Shown here: piece after piece, positions 12,762-24,000 of the stretch | How positions within the stretch are numbered: position 1 is the first letter of the stretch | How the letters are laid out: every line of letters starts with the position of its first letter | Assembly (NCBI GenBank): GCA_002964805.2 | Contig: PUDQ02000067.1 | Span: 248,001-312,000 of the forward strand | Reading direction: 5' to 3' | DNA: 64,000 nucleotides | From: Trametes villosa | Taxonomy: Eukaryota; Basidiomycota; Agaricomycetes; Polyporales; Polyporaceae | Made by a program: the position numbers and the translations under genes | The notes under the pieces: model-generated | Seen by the model: the letters and a program-made list of their open reading frames with translations, nothing else | Database searches by the model: none | What the model was told of the DNA's origin: nothing

Positions 12762-13391
12762 GTTCGCGCGGTGGTGGGGGTGATCCTAGAGAGATGATCC
12801 GAGTGCTGCGAAGAACACGGCGACGCGTGAGCACGCGCACGGTTCACGCAATATGCACGGACTCACATACGGGAAATCGGACGCGGCTGGGACGTTGTAC
12901 GCGATCGCCTGGGTGCGGGTTGTGTCGCTGCGCGCGCGCGAGGGGGCGGGGACGCGTGAGTGCGGGAGGGGACGCGCGGGTGGCTGAGGGAGGTGGTGGT
13001 GGGAGAGCAAGGGGCGCGCGCACCGAAAGCAGGCGGGGGCGCACGCGTCCGAGCGCGGGCGAGTGGGAACGCTCCCGGCGGTCGGCACGGCGGAGATCTC
13101 TCAACAAGATCGCGCGCAGGCGCCGGGACGCGTCGTGCATCACGTGGCGCGCGTCATGGCGCGACGCGGTGGGGCGCACCGTTCAAGCGTGGCGCTAGCA
13201 GTACTCGGCGGCGCGATGGACGTCCGCGAGGTGGAGCTCCAGCACTCGGTGTGCCTCCTGCAACGCACGGACCACGCGCTGCTAAAAGGCCCTCCTACCC
13301 CCGCCCGTCCCCCGCGCTGCCCCCATCATCCGCCCTCGCCTCCTCCGCCTCGGCTGCTTGATCTTCACGAGCTTCACCTCTAACGACAACG
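12762..13391. promoter_or_regulatory. Divergent intergenic region between H2A.Z and SUR7-like P1
   Basis: About 630 bp, very GC-rich, between the minus-strand histone start and the plus-strand P1 start, so it must hold both promoters. A pyrimidine-rich stretch (CGCCTCGGCTGCTTGATC, about 13345-13362) just before the P1 ATG recurs in recognisable form upstream of P3 and P6. The inverted-repeat element found upstream of the other SUR7 copies was not seen here. Confidence 0.55.
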
Positions 13392-14289
13392 ATGCCACGA
13401 ATCTTCCACATCCCCGGAGTGATCTTCCTCCTCTGTGCTTTCGTACTACTTTTCCTCGTCTCTATTTCTCTGCCATACCTCACCGCCCTTGACGTCGCGC
13501 GCGTCAACTTCAAGGACGGCAGCCCTACCGTAGGCTCCGATTCCAATGTGATCCATCAGATACGAGTGAGTTCAAGCACAAGCCCTAAAAGCATACACGT
13601 TTTCTAACTTACCGCAACAGTTCGGCACCTGGTACGTTCGCGCTGTACAGCGCTCTGAGCTCTCGGTAACCCCGTGTCGTGATTAACACGCACGCGCAGG
13701 GCAAACTGCTGGTACGAGAACACGGGCACCCGCGCCTGCAGCTCCGCCCACAACGCGTACTCGACGACCATCTACGACTCCCAGCGCGACGGCTTCATCA
13801 CCATCGGGCCCTCCTGGACGCGCGGCCTCGCCGTCCACCCCGTCGCGACGGGCGTGGCGTTCGTCGCGCTCCTGCTTTCGCTCTCAACCCACGTGACGCT
13901 CACCCTCCTTGCGTCGCTCGCGTCCTTCCTCGCCGCGCTCCTCACACTCATCGCGTTCGCGATCGACATCGCCCTCTACGCGTTCGTCAAGCACCAGGCC
14001 GGCAAGCTCGACGGCGTCGCCTCCAACACCGACACCGCCCCCGGTGCGTCCCCCTTTCCCTCCCTCTCACTTGTTCGTGGCGCGCGGAGAGATCGTAGCG
14101 CGTGGAGTGAAGATGACGCTGACGCTCTGGGGCGCGTGTACAGGGTTCTGGCTGACGTTCGTCGCGTTCCTGCTGCTGTGCTTCGCGGGCTGCACGGTGT
14201 GCTTCGGCCGTCGGCGCGACCGCATGGAGGGCGCGACGACGTACAACTACTCGTGGAAGGACCGCTTCCGCCGCACGCCGCGCTACTGA
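13392..14289 (+). CDS. PalI/SUR7-family four-helix membrane protein, intact copy P1
   Basis: Likely plasma-membrane protein of the SUR7/PalI (Rim9-like) claudin-type family, whose studied members act in pH sensing or eisosome domains. Exons: 13392-13565, 13621-13631 (11 nt), 13700-14043, 14144-14289, totalling 675 nt and 224 residues. Helix 1 is VIFLLCAFVLLFLVSISLPY. The extracellular loop carries the family signature FGTWANCWYE followed by TRACSSAHNAYS. Helices 2 and 3 are TGVAFVALLLSLSTHVTL and LLASLASFLAALLTLIAFAI, helix 4 is FWLTFVAFLLLCFAGCTVCF, then a basic tail GRRRDRMEG and WKDRFRRTPRY. It is the only undamaged copy in the window. It lacks an intron present after the position encoding HPV in several pseudogene copies. 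Which SUR7/PalI subfamily it belongs to is not settled. Confidence 0.85.
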
Positions 14290-15717
14290 GCACGCCCGCC
14301 GCCGCTCTCCGCCCTCTAGATGGTATCCACTTGATATGGACAGGCTCCGAGATGAATGAACCCCGGACGCTCGAAGCTGTGGACCCGGACACGATCGAAC
14401 ACTAGTAATTACTTACGCTTGATATTTTCTCGGTGATGTAGAGATATAGGCGTTTCCTCAACACGACCGTCAGATCGTATTCCAGCAGTGATCGATGTAC
14501 CTATTCCAGGAGACTGATCATGACGCTCACCCGGCGCTCGCGCCGACGTCCAGGAGCGGGCGGCCTCGAATGTCCCTTTCCAGCTATGGGACAGTAGCTC
14601 GTATAGACGGCAAGGAGGGGAATGCCCTCGCGTCCGACCTGGACACCGCACGGTGTGTAGTTCGAATCGCCTGAGAGGGAAACTGAAAGAAGCTGATCAC
14701 ATGGGGAGTTCCAGCCTCCAGAGAGCATATGCGCCGCTCTCCCTAGGTCGCGCTCGACGGTCGCATTTAGCGGACCCAACGACCGTACACGCTGCAGCCG
14801 GGCGGACGTGAGGACACCGCCCGCGGTGAGCATACCCTCTCGGGGGTCTCGGACGATGGTCCTCCTCCCTCAACAAGACCGTGAAAGGTCTGCCCCTAGG
14901 TGACTAGGAGTCTCCGGGCACGTTTGTATACTTTGTCGACGATCATCGTGCGCACTGTCGCCAATGACGATGATATCATACGTGGGCCCCTCATCTGTTA
15001 CGGATGCTAGACCCTTCCTAGGTCGATGGATATCTCACTCGAGTTCAGCGCGTCCGGGTGGCGACTCGCAAGATACGCCGGGTTACATGGCGCCGAGTCT
15101 GGCACTCGTAAGTTGGCTCCTGATTTGGAGCTCTGATGTCGCTGGGGCAGAAGCACTGGGCGGTGCGTGCGTCTTCATCGCGCGCGAGATCGTAACTGCG
15201 CGCCGAACATCTCCCATCTGAACCTTGTTTATTTTAGGAGGTCGCAAGATGAGAGTCCGGGCAGTTCACAGATCCTGAGTCTGTAGCCTGCGATGGGGTT
15301 GGCCCGCGACATTGCAACCTCGAACCCTTTTCGATGACATCCTCTCGATGTTCGCCAACTATCGTCTTCCTGGTGAGGGGCAATTCCGCAGGACGTGTTC
15401 ATTGCGCTCGCACTATGGTGAGTGCCCCTGTCACATCTCCCTCGACCGGGCGTGCAATGTCGTGACGCGCTGACGCCTCGACTTCGCCATAGCAGCATCC
15501 AGATGCGCTTCTACAGGATCTCTCGCCGCGCAGACGAGATGATGACATGCGCTCGCCGGACGTTCGAGCCATCCGCTCCTGACGGCTGAGCAACGGCTCT
15601 CGGTTGGTTGTACGAAGGGCGCGATGCGCCGACAGTCCGATGTGATTGCACGACGTAGTGTGTACTCCAGCAACCGCGACGTACCCTTGAGGTAGTGTTG
15701 GCATCTGGTGGGTTTCA
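14290..15717. other. Inter-gene block X, copy between P1 and DUF6533-C
   Basis: Repeated in diverged form between each SUR7-like copy and the next DUF6533 gene. On the minus strand at 14501-14833 an open frame contains SGDSNYTPCGVQV and a leading LQRVRSLGPLNATVE. These recur in the X blocks near 20102-20308 and 33221-33544. A second shared stretch (about 15440-15560) reads YGEVEASAR on the minus strand, or an alternative frame with MLLWRSRG. I read it as the remains of one or two genes of unknown identity. No complete gene model could be made. Confidence 0.4.
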
Positions 15718-15729
15718 CTCAAAAGCGAG
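15718..15729 (+). promoter_or_regulatory. CTCAAAAGCGAG promoter motif, copy C
   Basis: The 12-mer lies 88 bp before the ATG of copy C and is followed by a pyrimidine tract (CCCTCTCTTCCTCCACTCTG) ending close to the start. The same motif at nearly the same distance precedes copies D, E, F, G (last bases altered) and H, but not A, B or I. Confidence 0.5.
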
Positions 15730-15805
15730 CAGTTTGAACTACCATGACGCCAAGTGGTCCCTCTCTTCCTCCACTCTGCAGAGCCACGTACCGCTGTGCT
15801 GAGCC

Positions 15806-17690
15806 ATGTCGTCGTCGAACACTGCGGCCATCTCGCAAGAGATCGCCGACGTTGCATCTCTGTAGGCTGTCATTTCGCTGTAGGTGTCAATGGGGCGCAG
15901 CTAACGACCGTAATGTACAGGAGAATAATCAACATCTGCAATATAACAGTTACCGGTACGTACTGTCTAATGTGCACTCACAGTGCAGAACTTACCGGAA
16001 ACACTCATGCTCGGTTGCGATAGCGCTGCTCGCGTGCGACGTCCTCCTCACCTCGGGCCAAGAATACCAATACGTCTGGCGATCATCCAAGAGCTGGGCT
16101 TCGCGCGTTCTCTACGCATGGAACCGGTATATGTCCCTGCTATATAACATCCTAAATCTAGGGACGATTCCCTCGATATCGGACACTGTAAGCATGCTTT
16201 TTCTTCCCCTGCACATACCAGACTACTGAAGTACACACGCCCAGAGGTACATACTTGTATCAATTGGTTCCATTCCATATTCCCTCTGATATCGTTCCCG
16301 CATGAAGCTGTGCCGCACTCGATTGGCTCTCTCTTTCTGTGCAGTATCTGAATTTGCTTGGAGCTGCCAGTGAGTGCGACAACCAGAACCACCAAACCGG
16401 CTAACCGCCCATGCTAGTGTTTACCACGCTGCGAATCTACGCGCTATCGAGGAAGAACAAGGTGCTGGGTGGGGTTGCGCTCGTGCTGAGTCTGGCGCCC
16501 TTCGCCATCAACCTGGTCTGCCCTTTGTCTCGTCATGGACTCCGTTCTGGCTGAGTGATGCATCTGCAGACCTGCTATCGCTCATCCCAGCCTGTCAATC
16601 TCCCCGCACCGGATGATTGTACAGATATTAACCATGTCAGTCAGAGTGTGGCCACGGGGTAAGTCTTTTTTCTTGGACTGCCCTACGAGACAGTCCGAAG
16701 AGCACTGACCCGACGATGGGACAGATGTCAGTGCTAGACATACCAGTGCCGAACAAACAAAGTAGTAACCAACTCCTCCAAACAGTGTCCATCGCGTCTC
16801 GGAGCTGTCTGATTCTTGCAGACTCATTGGCTGTCGCCGTTACCTGGTATCAAGCACGCTCAGCGAATATATTCAAGACGGGTGCAATGCGCCGGCCTTC
16901 CCTCGAGCAGGTCATGTGGGAAAACGGTGAGCTCCCCATCGCTTCCTTGCACCTCCAACCCAGATGCTGATCTGCGCCGACTCGTCTGCTCAACAGGCAG
17001 TGTTTATTTTTGGTCTGTGGTGTGTTTGTTTAATGCTCCACTTTCTGGTCTGACTCATTCGCGTGCAGCGCACTGGTGTCGATGAACGTCGTGGATATGA
17101 TACTGGTGATACTCTCGGTCAGTACTCCTGGTAGAATGCGCTTGCGGTAATGCTAGTTGTTAATCCGTGTATAGATCACCATTTCAGGGCCGGGGACGGC
17201 GGCCTACATTATACTTTTCATAGACCCGTAATACTCCTTTCCTTTCCGACCCCCACGAAATGTACTGATCGTCACGGTAAACCTCGTATCCAGCATCTCC
17301 TCCATCCTCAACAGCCGCTTCCTCCTCGCCCTCCACGAGACCAACGCCCGGCTCGAAGGCGCCAACGCGTCCATCTCCTCGCTCGACATCAACCTCAACA
17401 GCGGCGGCGAGCCTCGAGAAGGTTCGCTTGAGCTCCCGCCGTTCCTCGCCACCGTCGGGGGCCCGGTGCACTCTTTCCCCGAACACGACGACGAGGACTG
17501 GGAGTCGCTCGAGTTTGCGGCGCCGTCGCAGGACGGCGATTCCGAGGCAGGAGCAGAGGCGGGTACGGAGGCGGATACGGAGGCGGGCGCGGAGGCGGTT
17601 GCGGAGGGAGGAACAGGGACGGAGGCGGAGGGAGGTGTCGAACGCGGCGCCGCGCTCGAAGATGCTACTGCTGCGGAGGAAATGGTGTGA
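15806..17690 (+). CDS. DUF6533 multi-pass membrane protein, copy C
   Basis: Exons: 15806-15861, 15921-15955, 16024-16187, 16245-16246 (AG), 16308-16369, 16418-16515, 16570-16658, 16725-16726 (AT), 16786-16926, 16997-17012 (16 nt), 17069-17117, 17175-17227, 17294-17690. The sum is 1164 nt, 387 residues, one continuous frame. N-terminus MSSSNTAAISQEIADV; DUF6533 core CDVLLTSGQEYQYVWRSSKS and WNRYMSLLYNILNLGTIP; helices around DWLSLSVQYLNLLGAA, GGVALVLSLAPFAINL, CLILADSLAVAVTW and ALVSMNVVDMILVILS. The last exon starts SSILNSRFLLALHETNARLE, the best conserved C-terminal block, and ends in a long Glu/Ala/Gly/Thr-rich tail of imperfect GAEA/GTEA repeats that makes it the longest copy. It is the template for the microexon argument: the two flanking introns are 57 and 61 nt around the first 2-nt exon and 66 and 59 nt around the second. 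Confidence 0.88.
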
Positions 17691-17799
17691 CGCACCGAAT
17701 CTCGCCATCGGTTACCCGCGAATTTTCTTGTTTCGGACACGTTTTCTTGGTACCCTGACCTGTCCCAGCTTCGACTCATGTTCGCCGATTGTCCAGTGA

Positions 17800-18440
17800 G
17801 CCCCATATACCCAATATATGTTCTCGTGCGTGCGTTTCAGACACTGTCATATACGTTGTACTCCCGCGACTCCACCCGCAACGATGACCAGCGAACTCCG
17901 CCTCGGATCGGTTGCTACCCGTTACACATACTTAATGAGACCGAGTACGCCGTTCGCGATTGCGACCGCGGAGCTAGCGATCGCCCATCCGCTCACGTAC
18001 TTTCAAGACGCTCTCGTCGCCGTCATAGTTTGTGCGGGCGCTCACCCGTGCGCGACTCGTCCGGCGCGGCCGCGTCCGCGTTGGTACATTCGACAGCGTA
18101 AAATACGCGGCTTGTACACGCACACACGAGGACAGTACCGCGGCCGCGCCAAGTCCAGAGCGGAGGCTAGGAGCACTCTCCATACGCGAACCCGGTGTCG
18201 CGGCTGTGGAGAACCCAGACAGCGCGTTGCGATAAGGGTGTCGATTCGGAAGGAGATGCCGTTCATCGGCGCGGAAGAGTACCTCAAGTGTGTGGATGTG
18301 CGCGAGGCGCCTGAGCGCAGAGAGACGAGCGGACGCCCCTACTATGGCCTACTATATGCCGCTCGTCGACCGGCCCAGGTACGAAGAGGGAGTCCGCACG
18401 TCGTATCGGTGCCGGTCGGGTGCATCGCAAGGTAGTAGAG
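17800..18440 (+). pseudogene. Block Y, unknown ORF with TATA-like promoter, copy after C (broken)
   Basis: A TATA-like box (CCAATATATG, 17811-17820) begins a block repeated after copies C, D and E. The frame giving NETEYAVRDCDRGASDRP matches the copy after E but shifts soon after. Another frame gives STPFAIATAELAIAHPLTYF. No known domain was recognised. It is called a pseudogene because no single frame spans it. Confidence 0.35.
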
Positions 18441-18872
18441 TGAGTGTTTCACTCGTGCGGATAGTCTGGTGAGCGTCGTGCGGACGCGCTGTACCTATGC
18501 CAAACTGTCAGAAAACTGCACAACATCCTTAGAGCTCATCGTGACAAAAGTGAGGCATGGAAACGCGTTCTCTACTTATCTTGCGTCCGTTTTGGTGACC
18601 TGTGCCATCGATGCAGAGATTCGTTTCGCTATATTGACCTCTCAGTGTATGCATGCGCGTGCCGGGGTACTTCGCGGTAACAGCGCGCGTATGAAGCTCC
18701 TGATATGGATGTTTAACGGCACTGTCCGATCCTCGCATCGTATCATGGCTTTTTTCAGCGCTCCGAGCTACTAATGCTTGAAGCTTGAAGCCTTGGAGAG
18801 TTGATCATGGTGTGTTGTCGCGAACCGCAAGATCAAGGACCAGGGTTGGTCGAGACAGGTGTGAGATTAACT

Positions 18873-18912
18873 AGCGCCCATCCAGATTAGATCGGTACGA
18901 AGCGTGGGCGCT
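18873..18912 (+). promoter_or_regulatory. Inverted-repeat element upstream of SUR7-like P2
   Basis: AGCGCCC and GGGCGCT arms enclose a core with ATCGGTACGA and GCGTGGGCG. It lies roughly 100 bp before P2. The same 40-bp element precedes P3, P4, P6 and P7. See the entries at 24795, 37761, 42370 and 52286. Confidence 0.5.
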
Positions 18913-18989
18913 TATTACAGTGTGGCGCACAGCGCCGCGCAGGCGGCCGCTACAGTCTGCGTCCTGCCTCCACCACAGCTGCTTTATCT

Positions 18990-19900
18990 GCACCTCTAAC
19001 GACAATTATACCGCGAATTGTCACATACCAGGAGTGTTATTGCTCCTCTGTGCTTTAATCTTGCCTTCTTTCGTCTTCATCTCTCTGCCATACCTCACCG
19101 CTCTCAACATCGCACGCGTCAACCTCAAGGACGGCAGCCCCACCGTGCCATGCTCGGATTCCAAGACTATCCTTCAGATACTAGTGAGTCCCTCTGATAC
19201 TGATTACACCTCATGAACTGCATGCTGATATATGACGGCAGTTCCGTGCCCGGTACGTTTGCGCTTCATACCGCGGTTACGGTCGATACCCGCGCGTCAG
19301 TCTATCACGAACACACCGGGCAAGCCCCTAGTACGGCGACTCGAGCACCTGTGCCCGAGGTACCGCCCACAACGTGTATTAAACGACCATCTACGGATCA
19401 CAACGTCTGGACCTTGTCACCATCGGGCCCTCCTAGACGCGCCGCCTTGCCGTCCACCCCGTCGGTAAGCCCGCTTCTCTCCCTGTCACCCCGCGCGGGG
19501 AAAGAACAGGGAGCTAACGCGCGGCCACCAGCGACGGGCGTGGCGTTTATTGTCCTCTTACCTTCCACTCTCGACTCATGTCACGCTCACCGCGTTCGCG
19601 ATCAACATTGCGACGCGCCAAGCTGGCAAGATCGACGGCGTCGCGTCCAACACTGACACCATCCCGGTGCGCCCCCCTCTCTCCCCCTCTCGTTCCACGG
19701 CGCACGCCCGAACGGTGATGGTACGACGCGAGGTACGTGAGCAGGGTTGTGGCTGCAGTTCGTCGCGTTCCTGCTGCAGTTCTTTGCGGGCTGCTCGGTG
19801 TGTTCGGCTGCCGGCGGGACCAACTGGAGGGCGTGACGATGTTCAGCTACTTGTGGAAACACCGCTTCCGGCGCACACTGCGCGGCTCGCACGCCGCGCT
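18990..19900 (+). pseudogene. PalI/SUR7-like pseudogene P2
   Basis: A clear homologue of P1. The first-exon segment (LPYLTALNIARVNLKDGSP), the 11-nt second exon, the pre-helix 2 region, an intron starting GTAAGC just after the HPV-encoding position, and the last exon are all traceable. It is broken: the position of the P1 ATG reads ATA, the acceptor before exon 3 ends in GG instead of AG, and exon 3 carries stops. The final exon lacks the RRTPRY ending in frame. It follows block Y and the inverted-repeat element. Confidence 0.8.
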
Positions 19901-21288
19901 ACCGAGCGCGCCCCCACAGCTCCTCGCCCGGTTTGAACGAACACCGGCTCAGGAATATGAATTCCACTGGACACGGAAGGGTTTCGAAAAAAACTGGCGC
20001 TGGACGCACGATGCTGTGGACTCGGACACGACCGAACAGTAGCAGTAATTACTCCCGTTAGATATTCTTCTCGATGATGCATGGATATAGGTTGTCCCCC
20101 ATCATGCATGACGGTCAAATCGGACACCAAAAGAGCGCGATCGGTGTGTCTCTGCTATGAGACTCATGCCCCTCGGCCCGCTTCCAGCTCGAGCGCAGTA
20201 GCTCACGGCGACGTCCAGGAACGGACGCCCCTCGAGCGCGACTTGGACGCGACACGGTGCGTAGTTAGAATCGCCTGAGAGGATTGAGAGAAGCTGACCG
20301 CATGACAAGTCAACCAGGGATTACATACGCCGTTCGAGTACAGGTCACCCTCGACGGTAGCGATAGCAGATGCGGCCCGCGGTCGTCGACTACAGGGCAC
20401 GGAATCGAGACCGCGGAGCTATGAGGGGTCCGGACCCACACTTGCGCACCTTGTCGACGACCGTGTCCATCGTGCGCGCTGTTGGTGCGAAAGACCGCAC
20501 ATATCTCGGGTAGGCCCCTCGACTGCCACGGATTTGGATCCCTTTTAGGCCGATGAATATCCTACCCCGGGTACAGCTGTGTAGGAACACGAGGAGGTGG
20601 CAACTCCTAAACGCGCTCTGGTTGAAGACGATGTCCCCGCCCCTCGTGGGCTTGCATGTTGCCTATCTTCAGGTGTGTCCTTCACTAATGCGCGGCCTAT
20701 CTCGTTTGAACGATCTCTGTCTCGAGAACATGTAAGGACGCATACTGCATGCCGCGCAAGGCCGCGAGATTTTCAGACTGCGAGATGAATGCCATTACCG
20801 GACGACATCAAGCTTCGATTTGAGTCTGTGCTCGACGATAGCTCGATATCAGCCGCGGCGCAGTTAACGGTCAAATTGTATCCTGTTCTGACACCAGGCC
20901 CCTGACGTACGCTACCCAACATTATCCTCACAGCCACGGTGGTGGCAGAACGTGTTCGTCGCGCCTGCACGGCGACGAGTGCGCCCGTCGCCGCATGGCT
21001 CTTGACCACCTATGACAGGTGTGCAACGCGACGGCGCGCCGATGCCTCGACTTCGCCATAGAAGCATCGCGATGCGCCTCTGTAGGATCTCTCGCCGCGC
21101 GAACGAGAGGATAGCATGCGCCCGCCGGACGTCCTCACCACCCGCAACTGACGGCGGGGCAGCAGCCCTCAGTTGGTTGTACGAAGAGCACGACGCGCCG
21201 ACAGTTGCAAGTGGCTGCACGGCGTGGTGCCTACTGCAGCAACCGCGACACCGCCTAGAACAAGGGTGTTAGCATCGAGCAGGTTCCG
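19901..21288. other. Inter-gene block X, copy between P2 and DUF6533-D
   Basis: Homologous to 14290-15717. Minus-strand 20102-20308 reads LSGDSNYAPC-like sequence, 20390-20590 reads a PTARTMDTVVDKV segment, and 20912-21220 reads GGEDVRRAHAIL and LLWRSRGIG. It is decayed and no complete gene was recognised. Confidence 0.4.
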
Positions 21289-21300
21289 CTCAAAAGCGAG
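21289..21300 (+). promoter_or_regulatory. CTCAAAAGCGAG promoter motif, copy D
   Basis: Identical 12-mer 90 bp before the copy D ATG, followed by the same pyrimidine tract. Confidence 0.5.
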
Positions 21301-21378
21301 GGGTTTGAGCTACCATGACCCCCAGTGGTCCCTCTCTTCCTCCACTCTGTGTATAACCACGTACCGCCGTGCTGAGCC

Positions 21379-23248
21379 ATGTTGTCGTCGAAAACCGGGG
21401 CTATCTCACAAGAGATCGCCAACGTAGCATTTGGGTAGATCATCCACTGCAGGAGTCAATGGGGCGGGGCTAACGACCGTAATGTGCAGGAAGACACAAC
21501 TCATCTGCACCATTGTACTTGCCGGTACGTACTGTCTTATGCGCGTTCACCGTGCACCTTATACGTGAAACACTGATGCTCGATTGCGATAGCGCTGCTC
21601 GCGTACGACGTCCTCCTCACTTCAGGCCAAGAATATCAATACGTCTGGCGATCTTCCAAGAGCTGGAAATCCCGCGTCCTCTACGCGTGGAACCGGTACA
21701 TGGCCCTGCTGTATAGAATCTTGGATCTAGGGATGTTTCTCCCGATGACGGACACTGTAAGCATGTATTTTCTTCCCCTGAACATACTTGACTCTACTGA
21801 AGTACACACGCTCAGAGGTAGATACTTGTATCCGTCGATTCCATCCCATATCCCCTCTAACATCGTCCTCACATAAAGCTGTGCTGCACTCACTTGGCTC
21901 GCTCTTTCTGTCAACTACCTTACTTTCCTTGGTCCCGCCGGTGAGTACGACAGCCAGAACCACCACACCGGCTAACGGCCCATGCTAGTGTTTACTACGA
22001 TGCGAGTGTACGCGCTCTCAAGGAAGAACAGGGTGCTAGGCGGGGTCGCGCTCGTGCTGAGTCTGGCGCCCTTCGCGATCAACCTGGTCAGCCCTTTCTC
22101 TCGGCATTCATGCCGTTCCCGCTGAGCGGTGCAGCTGTAGGCCCACTATCACTTCACGCGGCCCATTAATGCCCCCGCGCCGGACAACTGTGAAACCTTT
22201 ACTAATATCAGCCCGAGTCTGAATACAGCGTGAGTCTTCCTCCTTGGGTTGCTCTATGGGACACTGTCTGGATAGTGCTGAACCGGCGGCGGGCGTAGGT
22301 GTGAGTGCTAGAAATTTCAGCGACGAGCAAGGAAGCAAATCTTGACTTGGGAAAACAGTTGCCATTACTTCCCGTAGTTGTCTGATCCTCGCAGACTCGC
22401 TGGCGGTCGCCGTCACCTGGCACCAAGCTCTCTTAGCAGACGTGTTCAAGCCGAGTACAATGCGCCGGCCTTCTCTCCAGCAGGTCATGTGGGAAAACGG
22501 TGAGCTCGGCATAGTTGCCTTGCCCCTCCAGCCCGGATGCTGATCTGCATCGACTTGTCGGTTCAACAGGAAGTGTTTATTTCTGGTTTGTGATGTGTTC
22601 GTGCCACGATGCATTACGTGCTGACTGGCTCATGTGCAGTGCACTGGTGTCGATGAATGCCGTGGAGATGATACTTGTCGTGCTATCAGTACGTCCGCGA
22701 TTCAGTGGGCATCGGGTAATCTTGGACATTTACCCGTATACAGATCGCCGTTCCAGTCCCGGGGGGCGCGTCCTACATCTTCACCTTCATAGACCCGTAA
22801 GCTCTTCTTTTGGCATACTACGCAACTGATACTGACAGCTACTGTGACCACAAACATCCTGCCCAGCATCTCCTCCGTCCTGAACAGCCGTTTCCTCCTC
22901 GCCATCTGCGAGACCAACGCCCGGATGAAGGGTGCCAACGTCTCCATCTCCGACCTCGACATCGACCTCAACAGCGGCGGTGAGCCTCGCGACGGGTCGC
23001 CCGAACTCTCGACATTCCTCGCGGCCGTCGAGGGCCCTGTCCACTCCTCTGACTACGACGACGAGGACTGGGAGTCGCTCGAGTTTGCGGCGCCGTCGCA
23101 GGGCGGTGATTCCGAGGCAGGGGTAGAGCGGGGTACGGATACGGGTGCGGAGGCGGGCGCGGAGGAAGGAACAGGGGCGGAGGCGGAGGGAGGTGTCGAA
23201 CGCGGCGCTGCGCTCGGAGACGCTACGGTTGCGGTGGAACTAATGTAA
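21379..23248 (+). CDS. DUF6533 multi-pass membrane protein, copy D
   Basis: Exons: 21379-21434, 21490-21524, 21593-21756, 21816-21817 (AG), 21879-21940, 21989-22086, 22141-22229, 22299-22300 (GT), 22359-22499, 22570-22585, 22640-22688, 22744-22796, 22867-23248. Total 1149 nt, 382 residues, no stop. Core YDVLLTSGQEYQYVWRSSKS and WNRYMALLYRILDLG. The second 2-nt exon is GT here, giving codon GCG across the joins, where other copies have AC or AT. Introns around the first 2-nt exon are 59 and 61 nt with branch-like CTACTGA and CTCTAAC. The tail is acidic, Ala/Glu/Gly-rich and shorter than in copy C. It is followed by block Y and the element preceding P3. Confidence 0.88.
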
Positions 23249-23369
23249 CGCACCGATTCTTGCCATCGCATACTCGCTACTTTTCTTGCTTCGGTTACGC
23301 TTTCTTGACATCCTAACCTGTCCCAGCTCTGACTCATGTCCGCCGATTGTCCAGTGAGCCCCATTTACC

Positions 23370-24000
23370 CTATATATGTTCTCGCGCGCGCGTTTCAGAC
23401 ACTGCTATATACATTGTACCCCCGTGTCTCCTCTCGCGACGCTGTCCAGTCTACTACTCTTGAACCGATTGTTACCTGTCGCATATGACGAGACTAAGTA
23501 CGCCATTTGCGATGACGATCACAGAGCTCTCAACCGTCCGGTTGCCCACTTCCCTTCGACGCTCTCGTCGCCATCGGAGTTCACACGCGCACTCAGCCGT
23601 GCGCGGCTCGTCCGGCGAGGCCGCGTCGGGGCATACGAGAGCGTTGAATGCGCGGCCTGTGCGCACACGCTTGAGGACAGTATCGCTGGGGCGCAGACTC
23701 CAGAGCTGAGGTGGGGGAGCTCTCCATACACGGACCCCGCGCCGCGGCTGTGGTGAACCCAGATAGTGCGTGGCGGTAAGCGTATCGACTCGGACGGGGT
23801 TCGGTACTTTGCCGCGGGAGAACTACCCACGGGTGTGGATGTGCGCGAGATGTTTACCCGAGCGCAGAACACTGAGCAGCGAGCAGGATTGAGGAGCGTC
23901 CTACAGCACGGTGCCGCTCGCCGGCTGACCCGGGTGCGAAGAGAGTGTCCGCATGGGGTACGAGTGCCAGTCGAGTGCGTTACGAGGTAGCAGAGTGGGA
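23370..24000 (+). pseudogene. Block Y, unknown ORF with TATA box, copy after D (partly open)
   Basis: TATA box CCTATATATG near 23370. The open frame reads YDETKYAICDDDHR, TLSSPSEFTRALSRARL, RRGRV and SVECAACAHTLEDSIAG, then stops near 23756. This parallels the copy after E, with mainly conservative changes, so that frame probably once coded. Family unknown. Confidence 0.4.

Noticed and set aside
12169..12840. Long ORFs across H2A.Z on both strands
   Set aside because: The spliced histone explains the region. The read-through ORFs include introns.
16188..16307. One 120-nt intron in place of two introns around a 2-nt exon
   Set aside because: It leaves the next exon out of frame in all nine copies, and both halves have their own donor, branch-like site and acceptor.
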